This document shows, in pieces, positions 16,867-25,155 of a DNA stretch of 64,000 nucleotides. Each line of letters starts with the position of its first letter. The stretch's first letter is position 1. The stretch covers positions 242,047 to 306,046 of the forward strand of contig NZ_CP007029.1 in the NCBI RefSeq assembly GCF_000227685.2, in the 5' to 3' direction. The notes under the pieces were generated by a model. That model had not been told where the DNA came from. It saw only the letters and a program-made list of their open reading frames with translations, and ran no database searches. The stretch comes from Thioalkalivibrio paradoxus ARh 1. Lineage in GTDB: Bacteria; Pseudomonadota; Gammaproteobacteria; Ectothiorhodospirales; Ectothiorhodospiraceae. Made by a program: the position numbers and the translations under genes.

Positions 16867-17643
16867 ATGAACACCATCCCGGTTCCCGATCTGCCCCGGC
16901 TACCGCTCCCGGTCCGGGTACTGTTTACTGGATACCTGCTCGCCGTCGGCGTGGGGCTGTTGATCGCGGGCGCGCAGATCATGCTCACCCACGGGATGGC
17001 CGACGGGAAGCCCGGGTTGTCGATCGACGACATCGTGTACAGCTACCACGGAAACCGTACCAACACCCGCCTCGAGTCGGCGCTGAACGGTTCGATGCAA
17101 GGGTATGCTCCCGACGAAGAGCGCAGGACACTGATCGACTGGGCCCGCCGGGGTGCGCCGGCCAGCGACTGGGAGCCGACGATCCAGCCGATCGTGCAGC
17201 AGCACTGCGTCGCGTGCCACTCCACCACGCCAGGGCTTGCGGATTTCAACCGCCTTGCGAATCTCCAGGAACGCGCCGACATCGACACCGGCCCCTCGAT
17301 TGCCAGTCTGACGCGCGTTTCGCATATCCACCTCTTCGGCATCACGATGCTGTTTTTCGGCGTCGGGCTGATCTTCGCGTTTGCACGGGGCTTCGATCCG
17401 ATCTTCAAGTCGCTGCTGATCGCCGCGCCGTTCGCGTTCCTGATCCTGGACGTGGCCGCCTGGTGGCTCACCAAGTGGCAGCCGGGCTTCGGATGGCTCG
17501 TGATGTTCGGCGGATTCGGCTACTCGGTGGCATCGACCGTGATGATCTTCACGTCGCTGTACCAGATGTGGCTGCTCCGGGTTCCGGCGACCGAAGCGCG
17601 CTGGGACGTGATGCCCACTGGGCAGGGCTCGAGCCAGCGCTGA
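16867..17643 (+). CDS. Membrane-anchored protein with one haem c motif
   Basis: A 258-residue protein with a first membrane segment at about 17-40, a periplasmic loop of about 100 residues, and three more hydrophobic segments at about 148-168, 177-195 and 205-226. The loop carries one haem c site, CVACH (114-118), followed by STTPGLADF; the histidines after it (SHIHLFG) could ligate haem. I do not recognise the family. The presence of a second haem protein directly upstream suggests a quinol- or haem-dependent electron carrier. ATG 16867 is preceded by AAAAGGA. Confidence 0.75.
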   Translation: MNTIPVPDLPRLPLPVRVLFTGYLLAVGVGLLIAGAQIMLTHGMADGKPGLSIDDIVYSYHGNRTNTRLESALNGSMQGYAPDEERRTLIDWARRGAPASDWEPTIQPIVQQHCVACHSTTPGLADFNRLANLQERADIDTGPSIASLTRVSHIHLFGITMLFFGVGLIFAFARGFDPIFKSLLIAAPFAFLILDVAAWWLTKWQPGFGWLVMFGGFGYSVASTVMIFTSLYQMWLLRVPATEARWDVMPTGQGSSQR

Positions 17644-17709
17644 GTCCCTCCTGATGCCCCGCGGGTCCCGTCCCCAAGGCGCGGGATCCGCGGGGTCTGA
17701 CCGCCGGGT

Positions 17710-17739
17710 CTGACCGTTGGCTCCCGCGCGCGGTAGAAT
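17710..17739 (+). promoter_or_regulatory. Promoter suggesting a leaderless tatD mRNA
   Basis: TAGAAT at 17734-17739 lies only 6 bases before the tatD ATG. CTGACC, 18 bases upstream, is a fair -35. Transcription would start at or next to the start codon, and no ribosome site is present. The 12-base CGGGTCTGACCG region containing the -35 is imperfectly duplicated just upstream. Confidence 0.5.
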
Positions 17740-17745
17740 TTCCGG

Positions 17746-18558
17746 ATGAACCGGGTCTTGCCGCATCTGATCGACACCCACGTCCATCTCGATGTCGAGG
17801 CATTCGACGCCGATCGCGACGCGACACTGGCACGCGCGCGGGCCGCGGGTGTCACGGCCCAGGTGCTGCCGGCGATTGCCCGCGGCCACTGGCCCGGTCT
17901 GGCCAGGCTGGCCGCTGCCCACGCCGACCTGTACCCCGCCTATGGGTTGCACCCGGTGTTCGTCGCGACGCATGCCGATCACGATGTCGAGGCGCTCGAT
18001 CGCTGGCTGGATGAGCATCCGGCGGTGGCTGTCGGCGAGATCGGGCTCGATGCCTTCGTGCCCGACATCGCCGCCGGGCTGGCTTGGGATCGGCAGCGGG
18101 ATCTGTTCCATGCGCAGCTCGATGTGGCCCTGAACCACGGGCTGCCGGTGATCATTCACGCACGGCGTGCGCTCGATTCGGTGTTGAAAGCGCTGCGCGC
18201 CCGGCCGGGCGTGTCCGGAATCATTCACAGTTTTTCGGGCAGCCAGCAGCAGGCCGAGCAGGCACTCGGCCAGGGCTTCTGTCTCGGGTTCGGCGGCCCG
18301 GTCACCTATCCCCGCGCCCAGCGGTTGCGGCGGCTGGTCGCGCAGTTGCCCGGTACCGCGCTGGTGCTCGAGACCGACTCTCCCGACCAGCCCTCGGTGA
18401 GCCATCGTGGCGAACGCAACGAACCCGCTTTCCTCTCGGAGATCGCGGCCTGCATCGCCGCATTGCGCGATGCGCCGGTCGACGAGATCGCCCGCCTGAG
18501 CAGTGCCAATGCGCGGCGCATCCTGCGTCTTCCCGAATCGGCCGTGGCTTCGGCGTGA
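17746..18558 (+). CDS. TatD-family metal-dependent hydrolase
   Basis: The 270-residue TIM-barrel hydrolase has the metal-binding motifs of TatD DNases: DTHVHLD near the N-terminus, YGLHPVF, VGEIGLDAF, VIIHARRA, IIHSFSG and ETDSPDQPS. The start ATG 17746 is almost at the predicted transcription start. Its stop overlaps the GTG start of tcdA (GTGA), so translation is coupled. TatD proteins are 3'-5' exonucleases in DNA repair or quality control; this short subgroup (YjjV-like) is less well known. Confidence 0.92.
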   Translation: MNRVLPHLIDTHVHLDVEAFDADRDATLARARAAGVTAQVLPAIARGHWPGLARLAAAHADLYPAYGLHPVFVATHADHDVEALDRWLDEHPAVAVGEIGLDAFVPDIAAGLAWDRQRDLFHAQLDVALNHGLPVIIHARRALDSVLKALRARPGVSGIIHSFSGSQQQAEQALGQGFCLGFGGPVTYPRAQRLRRLVAQLPGTALVLETDSPDQPSVSHRGERNEPAFLSEIAACIAALRDAPVDEIARLSSANARRILRLPESAVASA

Positions 18559-19295
18559 ACGGGCCGGAGGACGCCTACGCCGAACGCACGCGCCTTCTGG
18601 TGGGTGCGGGCGGGCTGGCGGCGCTGCGGCGCAGCCACGTGTTCATTGCGGGGCTGGGCGGGGTCGGCAGCTACGCCGCGGAGGCCGTCGCCCGGGCCGG
18701 CGTCGGCCGGATCACGCTGCTCGACCACGATGCGGTCTCCCCTTCGAATCTCAACCGGCAGCTGGTGGCGCTGCGCTCTACGCTGCACCGCCCCAAGGTC
18801 GAGGTGATGAGCGCGCGGATCGCGGACATCGATCCCGGAATCGAGGTCCGCGCCTCGACCGTTTTCCTGCGCCCGGACGGCGTCCTCGAGCACGTGCCCG
18901 CCGAAGCGGACTATGTGATCGACTGCATCGATTCCATCGCCTGCAAGGCGGCGCTGGTCGCCGCGTGCCAGTCCCGGGGCCAACGGGTGATCTCGAGCAT
19001 GGGGGCGGGCGGACGCCTGGATCCCACGGCGATCCGGGTCGGGCCGCTGGCCGACACGCGGACCTGTCCGCTCGCTCGCCAGATGCGCAAGCGCCTGAGG
19101 CGGTTGGAGGCCCGGCTCGACTACCCGGTGGTGTATTCGCTGGAAGAGCCGCGCAAGGGGACCGAGCATCGGCCTATCGACGGTCCGGTGCCTGGGCGGG
19201 CGCGTTCGGTGAACGGGACAATCGCCCACCTGCCGGCGCTGTTCGGGCTGACTGCCGCCGGCTGGGTGATCCAGGAGCTTCTCGGCCAGGGGTGA
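18555..19295 (+). CDS. tcdA: tRNA threonylcarbamoyladenosine dehydratase TcdA
   Basis: An E1-like, ATP-dependent enzyme that cyclises t6A37 of ANN-decoding tRNAs to ct6A. The protein (246 residues) shows the adenylation fold GLGGVGSYAAEAVARAGVG, DHDAVSPSNLNRQ, YVIDCIDSIACKAAL and SSMGAGGRLDPT, with a C-terminal HLPALFGLTAAGWVIQELLG. The GTG start at 18555 was chosen because it overlaps the tatD stop by four bases and precedes the typical RTRLLVGAGGLAALR opening. Confidence 0.92.
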   Translation: MNGPEDAYAERTRLLVGAGGLAALRRSHVFIAGLGGVGSYAAEAVARAGVGRITLLDHDAVSPSNLNRQLVALRSTLHRPKVEVMSARIADIDPGIEVRASTVFLRPDGVLEHVPAEADYVIDCIDSIACKAALVAACQSRGQRVISSMGAGGRLDPTAIRVGPLADTRTCPLARQMRKRLRRLEARLDYPVVYSLEEPRKGTEHRPIDGPVPGRARSVNGTIAHLPALFGLTAAGWVIQELLGQG

Positions 19296-19419
19296 GGCAC
19301 GCGGGCATAGCGGCCACGCGGTTGCTCGGGCGGCAGACCGGCAAGTCCTTTCAGCCCCCCCCGTTGCCGGCGCGGCGGCACGAGCGTCCGGAAACGGGAA
19401 AGAGGGTTATGCGGGGTGG

Positions 19420-20163
19420 CTACACCCTGCGTTCCAGGCGCGCGACCTCGGTTTCGATCCAGTTCTCGACATCGGCCAGGATCGCTTCCGGCTCCCGCCC
19501 CTGGGTCGGGATCGGCGGTCCGATCACCACGTCGATCGTCCCCGGGGTCTTCGCCAGACTGCGCCGGGGCCAGAAGCTGCCGCTGTTGTGCGCGACCGGG
19601 ACCACCGGATGTCCGCTGCGCGCGGCCAGCACCGCGCCGCCGATGCGGTAGCGGCCGCGCTCTCCCGGTGCCACCCGCGTTCCTTCGGGAAACAGCACGA
19701 CCCACAGCCCGCGCCGCAGGCGTTCGGTCCCGGCCTCGACCAGCGCATCGAGCGCGCGGCGTCCCGCCTTGCGGTCCACCGGGACCGGGTCGACGATGCC
19801 GATCGCCCAGCCGAAGAACGGGATGCGCATCAGCTCCCGTTTCAGCACCCAGACCTGCGGCGGCAGGATCTGTTGCAGGGCGAGCGTTTCCCAGGCCGAC
19901 TGATGCTTGGCCATCACGATCGCGGCCTGCGGTTGCAGCAGGTTGGCGGCACCGTGCACCCGATGGCGCAGGCCGCAGGTGACGCCCAGCCACCAGACGT
20001 TGAACCGGGTCCACTGGGACAATGCCCGGTAGCGACCGTGCCATCCGAACGGCAGTGCCAGCGGGGCGACCAGCAGCCCGAACACCACCGTCGAGGCGGC
20101 GAACCCGATCCAGAACACGAGTGCGCGGAGCCATTGCAGCATCAGCAAACGCTCCGAAACCAC
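19420..20163 (-). CDS. plsC: 1-acyl-sn-glycerol-3-phosphate acyltransferase (PlsC family)
   Basis: The 247-residue membrane acyltransferase makes phosphatidic acid. A membrane segment at about 10-40 is followed by the catalytic AKHQSAWET, in which the usual HX4D reads HX4E, a variation known in this gammaproteobacterial subgroup. LFPEGTRVAPGE is the acyl-acceptor motif and VVPVAHNSGSFWP the closing motif. It lies 40 bases downstream of glyS on the same strand and is probably co-transcribed with glyQS. In many relatives a heptose-bisphosphate phosphatase gene sits between glyS and plsC; it is missing here. Confidence 0.92.
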   Translation of the reverse strand: MVSERLLMLQWLRALVFWIGFAASTVVFGLLVAPLALPFGWHGRYRALSQWTRFNVWWLGVTCGLRHRVHGAANLLQPQAAIVMAKHQSAWETLALQQILPPQVWVLKRELMRIPFFGWAIGIVDPVPVDRKAGRRALDALVEAGTERLRRGLWVVLFPEGTRVAPGERGRYRIGGAVLAARSGHPVVPVAHNSGSFWPRRSLAKTPGTIDVVIGPPIPTQGREPEAILADVENWIETEVARLERRV

Positions 20164-20203
20164 TCGGGCCGGGCGGGCGCTCGGGTTTCAGGCGCGCGGG
20201 TCT

Positions 20204-22297
20204 TCATCCGGTCGCCAGTCGCGAGATGTCGGCCACCGAGTCGAAGCGCGCGGAGAGCTGGCGCAGCAGGGCCAGCCGGTTCGCGCGCAGCGGCGGATCG
20301 TCGACCATCACCAGCACGTCGGTGAAGAACGCGTCCACCGGCGCGCGCAGACCGGCCAGCTCCGACATCGCCGCGACGTAGTCGCGGTTGCCGACGGCGG
20401 CCGCCACGCGCGGCTCGACCGCGCGCAGCGCCTCCAGCAGCAGTTGCTCGGCCGGAGTCTGGAGCAGTGTTTCGTCGACGCCGCCGGTGCCCTCGTCGCC
20501 GGCCTTGCGCAGCAGGTTATGGGTGCGTTTGTTCGCCGCCGCAAGCGCCTCCGACTCCGGACGGCTGCGGAACTGCTGCACCGCCCGGGCACGGTGCACG
20601 AAATCGAGCGGCACATCGGGTTCGAGCGCTGCGACCGCCTCGAAGACCTCGGCCGCCATGCCCTGCTCCAGCAGGTAGCCGCGCAGGCGATCGAAGATAT
20701 AGGCGCGGACTCGGGGCACTGCGTCCGGCGCTTGTGCGACCCGGTCCGAGAGACTCGAGGCCGCGGCCTGCAACAAAGGCGTCAGCGCCAGCGGCTGTTC
20801 GCGCTCGATCAGGATCCGGAGCAGCCCCAGTGCCGCGCGGCGCAGCGCAAAGGGATCCCGGGCGCCGGTCGGTTCCTTGCCGATCGCGAAGATGCCGACC
20901 AGGGTGTCGAGCCGGTCGGCCAGCGCCAGCGCCTGGGCCAGTGGCCCCTCCGGCAGTTCCGCGCCGGCCTGGCGCGGCCAGTAGTGCTGCTCCAGCGCCT
21001 GTGCCAATGCGTCGGGCTCGCCGTCGTGCTGCGCGTAGTAGCGGCCCATCGTGCCCTGCAGTTCCGGGAATTCGAACACCATGCGCGTGCCCAGATCGCA
21101 TTTGGACAACAGGGCGGCACGCCTTGCCAGCGCCGGGTCCAGCCCCATCGGCCCGGTCAGCTCCTCCATCAGCAGGGCCACGCGCCGGACCTTGTCGGCG
21201 AGCGTTCCGAGCCGGCGTTCGAATACGACCGTTTCCAGCCAGGGTTGCCGGCTTTCCAGCGTTTCCCGGCGATCCTGCTCCCAGAAGAATTCGGCGTCGG
21301 CGAAGCGCGGGCGCAGCACGCGCTCGTTGCCGCTGCGCACGGCCTCGGGGTAGCGCGACCGGATGTTGCTGATCACCACGAAGCGCGGCAGCATCGTGCC
21401 TGAGGCGTCCACCAGCGGGAAGTATTTCTGGTTGTCCTGCATGGTCGAGATCAGTGCCTCCTGCGGTACGTTCAGGAAGCGCGGATCGAAGCTGCCGGTC
21501 AGGGCCACCGGCCATTCCACCAGCGCCGCGACCTCGTCGAGCAGGGCCGGGTCGATCAGTGCCTGACCGCCAGCCGCGTCGGCCTCGGCGCGGATCTGGG
21601 CCTCGATCGCGCTGCGGCGCTGCTCGAACGACGCGACGACCATGCCTTCCTGCTCCAGCACGCGCGAATAGTCGCGGGCATGCCCGAGTTCCAGTTCATG
21701 CGAGCAGTGAAAGCGGTGCCCGCGGGTGCGGCGACCGCTGTGCAGCCCCAGTAGCTCGATTTCGACCAGGCGGTCGCCATGGAGCACGACCAGCCAGTGG
21801 ACCGGGCGCACGAACTCCGCGTCGCCGGAGCCCCAGCGCATCCGCTTCGGGGTGGGCAATGCGGCCAGGCTGGCCGACAGGATACCGGGCAGCAGCTCCT
21901 CCAGCGGCGCACCCGGGAGGGTCTGCCGGTGCACCAGGTACTCGCCCTTGTCCGAATTCTCGCGTGCGAGCGCCTCGACTTCGACCCCGCAGGAGCGGGC
22001 GAATCCCTCGGCCGCGCGCGTCGGCGTGCCGTCGGGGCCGAACGCCGCGCTGACCGCCGGGCCGCGGCGTTCCTGGACCTGATCGGGCTGGCGTGCCGGG
22101 ATGCCGTCGAGCAGCAGCGCAAGGCGCCGCGGCGTGGCGAAGGCGGTGACCGCGGCCGGCGTAATGCCGGCGTCGCGCAGGCGCCGCAGGCATTCGTCGC
22201 GCAATGCATCGCGTAGCGCGGGCAGCGCCTTCGGCGGCAGTTCCTCCATGCCGAGTTCAAACAGCAGGGGGTGAAGATCTTCCATGGCGATGTCCAT
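20204..22297 (-). CDS. glyS: Glycyl-tRNA synthetase beta subunit
   Basis: The 697-residue beta subunit of the alpha2beta2 enzyme that charges tRNA-Gly. The N-terminus LLFELGMEELPPKAL is diagnostic; QDNQKYFPLVDASG and FVVISNI, an HD-like region (LSKCDLGTRMVFEFPELQG), the GKEPTGARDPFALRRAALG motif and a C-terminal anticodon-binding domain follow. The start could be ATG 22297 or the internal ATG 22285 (MEDLHPLLF); neither has a strong ribosome site. It lies 54 bases after glyQ. Confidence 0.96.
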   Translation of the reverse strand: MDIAMEDLHPLLFELGMEELPPKALPALRDALRDECLRRLRDAGITPAAVTAFATPRRLALLLDGIPARQPDQVQERRGPAVSAAFGPDGTPTRAAEGFARSCGVEVEALARENSDKGEYLVHRQTLPGAPLEELLPGILSASLAALPTPKRMRWGSGDAEFVRPVHWLVVLHGDRLVEIELLGLHSGRRTRGHRFHCSHELELGHARDYSRVLEQEGMVVASFEQRRSAIEAQIRAEADAAGGQALIDPALLDEVAALVEWPVALTGSFDPRFLNVPQEALISTMQDNQKYFPLVDASGTMLPRFVVISNIRSRYPEAVRSGNERVLRPRFADAEFFWEQDRRETLESRQPWLETVVFERRLGTLADKVRRVALLMEELTGPMGLDPALARRAALLSKCDLGTRMVFEFPELQGTMGRYYAQHDGEPDALAQALEQHYWPRQAGAELPEGPLAQALALADRLDTLVGIFAIGKEPTGARDPFALRRAALGLLRILIEREQPLALTPLLQAAASSLSDRVAQAPDAVPRVRAYIFDRLRGYLLEQGMAAEVFEAVAALEPDVPLDFVHRARAVQQFRSRPESEALAAANKRTHNLLRKAGDEGTGGVDETLLQTPAEQLLLEALRAVEPRVAAAVGNRDYVAAMSELAGLRAPVDAFFTDVLVMVDDPPLRANRLALLRQLSARFDSVADISRLATG

Positions 22298-22351
22298 CAG
22301 GCCCCGACGGGGCGCTAGCGTTCGGTGGGTAATGCGGCCGGTGCCGCCGCG

Positions 22352-23266
22352 TCAAGCCGCTTGCGAGGCGCGCGCCAGCAGCGGGAAGCCGAGCTTTTCG
22401 CGGCTTTCGTAGTAGGCGGCGGCCACCGCCCGCGCGAGTTCGCGCACCCGCAGGATGTAGCGCTGGCGTTCGGTGACCGAGATCGCGCCGCGGGCGTCGA
22501 GCAGATTGAAGCTGTGCGAGGCGCGCAGCACCTGTTCATAGGCCGGCAGCGGCAGGCCCAGCGCGATCAGGCGCTCGCTCTCCGAGGCATGGGTGTCGAA
22601 CGCGGCGAACAGATGGTCGCGGTCCGCCTGCTCGAAGTTGTAGATCGACTGTTCCACCTCGTTTTGGTGGTACACGTCGCCATAGGTGACGACGGTGCCG
22701 TCCGGTGCCTCGGTCCAGACCAGGTCGAACACGCTCTCGACACCCTGCAGGTACATTGCCAGCCGTTCCAGCCCGTAGGTGATCTCGCCGGAAACGGGCC
22801 GGCAGTCGAGGCCGCCCACCTGCTGGAAGTAGGTGAACTGGGTCACCTCCATGCCGTTCAGCCAGACCTCCCAGCCGAGACCCCAGGCGCCCAGTGTCGG
22901 CGACTCCCAGTTATCCTCGACGAAGCGGATATCGTGCACGGTGGGATCGAAGCCGAGATGGCGCAGTGAGCCCAGATAGAGTTCCTGAATATCGGGCGGC
23001 GACGGTTTCAGCAACACCTGGAACTGGTAATAGTGCTGCAGTCGGTTCGGGTTCTCGCCGTAGCGGCCGTCGGTCGGGCGTCGCGAAGGCTGCACATACG
23101 CCGCGCGCCAGGGTTCCGGACCGATCGAGCGCAGGAAGGTCGCCGGGTGGAAGGTGCCGGCCCCGACCTCCATGTCGTAGGGCTGCAGCAGCACGCAGCC
23201 GTGGCCGGCCCAGTAGTCCTGGAGCTGCCGGATCAGATCCTGAAAGGTGACCGTGGTGGGGTGCAT
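22352..23266 (-). CDS. glyQ: Glycyl-tRNA synthetase alpha subunit
   Basis: The catalytic class II subunit, 304 residues. [18 protein letters not shown] opens the protein and [13 protein letters not shown], the class II motif [19 protein letters not shown] and the long [19 protein letters not shown] are typical. ATG 23266 ([11 protein letters not shown]) is favoured over an in-frame ATG six codons upstream because known GlyQ begin there. It is the first gene of a glyQ-glyS-plsC run. Confidence 0.96.
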   Translation of the reverse strand: MHPTTVTFQDLIRQLQDYWAGHGCVLLQPYDMEVGAGTFHPATFLRSIGPEPWRAAYVQPSRRPTDGRYGENPNRLQHYYQFQVLLKPSPPDIQELYLGSLRHLGFDPTVHDIRFVEDNWESPTLGAWGLGWEVWLNGMEVTQFTYFQQVGGLDCRPVSGEITYGLERLAMYLQGVESVFDLVWTEAPDGTVVTYGDVYHQNEVEQSIYNFEQADRDHLFAAFDTHASESERLIALGLPLPAYEQVLRASHSFNLLDARGAISVTERQRYILRVRELARAVAAAYYESREKLGFPLLARASQAA

Positions 23267-23350
23267 GATGTGCCTGAATCGCAAGGAAAAGGCGAGAGTA
23301 TAACGGGCCGCCCCAGTGCTCGGCCACCGTCCGCGCTGCCGGAGGGTCGT

Positions 23351-23671
23351 TCAGGTCCGTGCCGGGCGCTCCCGAGCCCGGTTCTGGCCCGCTCGGCATC
23401 GAGGCAAGGGAATGACTTCCGCCGGGCCACGGTGGGTGGCTCCGGGCGCGACGAAGTCCGCGACGAGCGCCTCGAACAGCAGGCTGCGAAGCACGCGGGC
23501 GGGCGCTGCCGTACCCGTGGCGGTCGCAAGATCCGCTGTCGTCAGCCCAGCCGATGCCAGCACCCGGTCCACCGCGACGCCACGCCACTCGGTCACCACC
23601 TGGCCGGAGGCACTGTCTATGATGCGCAGCATGCGCTGCGCATGGTTCAATGATGCCTGCAATACCAGCAT
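23351..23671 (-). CDS. Hypothetical protein
   Basis: A 106-residue frame, with codon use like its neighbours, begins MLVLQASLNHAQRMLRIID. It contains GQVVTEWRGVAVDRVLASAG and a hydrophobic helix near 83-92, with no motif I can name. It is divergent from the CDF exporter, and the shared 73-base gap carries a Fur box, so it might be an iron-regulated protein. It might also be a chance frame; the Arg-rich tail (CRAGQNRARERPART) looks uninformative. Confidence 0.4.
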   Translation of the reverse strand: MLVLQASLNHAQRMLRIIDSASGQVVTEWRGVAVDRVLASAGLTTADLATATGTAAPARVLRSLLFEALVADFVAPGATHRGPAEVIPLPRCRAGQNRARERPART

Positions 23672-23708
23672 GGCGCCCCTTTCTGCTCTATCGGTGTCGA
23701 TGATCTTC

Positions 23709-23727
23709 GTTAATGAGAATTATTTGC
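23709..23727. promoter_or_regulatory. Fur box
   Basis: GTTAATGAGAATTATTTGC matches 14 of 19 positions of the Fur consensus GATAATGATAATCATTATC. It lies 18 bases before the start codon of the CDF transporter and 38 bases from the divergent hypothetical gene, in a locally AT-rich patch. Iron-responsive repression of one or both genes is the natural reading. Confidence 0.8.
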
Positions 23728-23744
23728 AATCAAGAGGGTAGCCT

Positions 23745-24947
23745 GTGACCGACGGCTCCGCAAGCGTTGCGCCGCTTTCGCGCAGGGAGCGTTATCGGGC
23801 CACGCGCCTGGCGACGATCGTCGCCGCGGTGGTGAACTCCCTGCTGGCGGTGACCCAGATCGTTTCCGGCTGGCTGTTCCAGTCGCAGGCGCTGATCGCC
23901 GACGGCGTGCACACGCTTTCGGACCTGGTCAGCGATGGCGTGGTACTGGTTGCTGCACGCAAGGCTTCGGCGTCGCCGGACCGGGATCACCCCTATGGTC
24001 ACGGGCGCATCGAGACACTGGCGACCGTCGTGGTCGGCGTGATGCTCGCCATCGCGGCGCTGGGCATCGGCTGGTTCGCGGTGCAGCGCCTGCTGGACTG
24101 GGAGTTGATGACCGGCCCCGCTCCGGCGGCGCTGGCCTTCGCGGTGCTGACACTGGTTGCGAAAGAAGGCCTGTACCAGTACACGGTGCGGGTTGCGCGG
24201 CGGATCGGGTCGCCATTGCTGCACGCGAACGCCTGGCACCACCGCAGCGACGCGATCTCGTCGCTGGTGGTGCTGGTGGGCATCGGGGGGGCGGTCGCCG
24301 GCTGGCCCTGGCTGGATGCGGTGGCTGCGCTGGTGGTCGCGCTGTTCATCCTGCGCATGGCCTGGCGCCTGGTGTTCAAGAGCGCTGCCGAGCTGATCGA
24401 TACCGCGCTGGAACCGGAACAGGTGGCGACCATCCGCGATGCGATCGCGGGCGTCCCGGGCGTGAAGAGCGCGCATATGCTGCGCACGCGAAGGCTGGGC
24501 AACGAGGCCGCGGCCGACGTGCATATCCAGGTCGCCCCGAAGATTTCGGTGTCCGAGGGGCACCAGATCGCGGACGAGGTGTACCGGGCGGTGATGGCGA
24601 GCCTGCCCGCGCTGCGTGACGTAACGGTTCATGTCGATCCCGAGAACGACGAGGAGCAGTTGCGTTCGGTCGGTTTGCCGCTGCGCCCGGAGATCACCGA
24701 ATGCCTGAGGGCGGCGTGGCACGACGCGCCCGAACTCGCCGCGGTCGAACAGGTGGGACTGCACTACCTGGGCGGCCGCGTGCATGTGACGGTGACCCTG
24801 CGGCTCGACGATGAACAGGCGGGTGCGGAACTGAACCGGCGCGCGGTGGAGCTTGCGGAACTCTTGCGGCAGCGGTCGGATTTCCAGGACCAGCTGGGCC
24901 AGATCCTGATCCTGTTTCGGGCGCGCACCAGCGATGGGCGCCCGTGA
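23745..24947 (+). CDS. Cation-diffusion-facilitator metal exporter with an extra C-terminal domain
   Basis: The 400-residue protein starts at GTG 23745 with AGAGGG upstream. Six membrane segments (about 25-210) carry the CDF metal site: ADGVHTLSDLVSDG in segment 2 and HHRSDAISS in segment 5, with the cytosolic HPYGHGRIETLA between. The C-terminal domain (about 215-305) has the usual VHIQVAPKISVSEGH. A further 90 residues (about 310-400) resemble a second, diverged copy of that domain, which ordinary 300-residue CDF proteins lack. The Fur box upstream points to iron or manganese export; FieF- and MamB/MamM-type transporters are the nearest functional analogues. Confidence 0.88.
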   Translation: MTDGSASVAPLSRRERYRATRLATIVAAVVNSLLAVTQIVSGWLFQSQALIADGVHTLSDLVSDGVVLVAARKASASPDRDHPYGHGRIETLATVVVGVMLAIAALGIGWFAVQRLLDWELMTGPAPAALAFAVLTLVAKEGLYQYTVRVARRIGSPLLHANAWHHRSDAISSLVVLVGIGGAVAGWPWLDAVAALVVALFILRMAWRLVFKSAAELIDTALEPEQVATIRDAIAGVPGVKSAHMLRTRRLGNEAAADVHIQVAPKISVSEGHQIADEVYRAVMASLPALRDVTVHVDPENDEEQLRSVGLPLRPEITECLRAAWHDAPELAAVEQVGLHYLGGRVHVTVTLRLDDEQAGAELNRRAVELAELLRQRSDFQDQLGQILILFRARTSDGRP

Positions 24948-24955
24948 TGCCGGTT

Positions 24956-24995
24956 TGCACCGCGGTAGTGCGGTCGTCGTTCCAGTTTGGTGCAC
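24956..24995 (+). promoter_or_regulatory. NtrC-type enhancer sites upstream of glnA
   Basis: TGCACC-N5-AGTGCG (24956-24972) is close to the NtrC site TGCACC-N5-GGTGCA. A second half-site, TGGTGCAC, lies at 24988-24995. Both are 50-90 bases upstream of the sigma-54 promoter, at enhancer distance. Confidence 0.6.
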
Positions 24996-25043
24996 AAGTC
25001 CGGCGAGGCTGTCATCATGGGCCATCCGGGTGCCATGTCATGG

Positions 25044-25060
25044 TTGGCACGGACCATGCT
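25044..25060 (+). promoter_or_regulatory. Sigma-54 promoter of glnA
   Basis: TTGGCACG-N4-ATGCT matches the -24/-12 consensus TTGGCACG-N4-TTGCA with exact GG/GC spacing. It lies about 95 bases before the glnA start, behind NtrC-like sites. Confidence 0.8.
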
Positions 25061-25155
25061 TCCAGCTTCGGACGTAACGGATCGCCCTGACCTGTGCCCT
25101 GCATCGGCGGGCTATGTCCAACCATCACGCTCAAGCCAAACGAAAGGAGACACTC

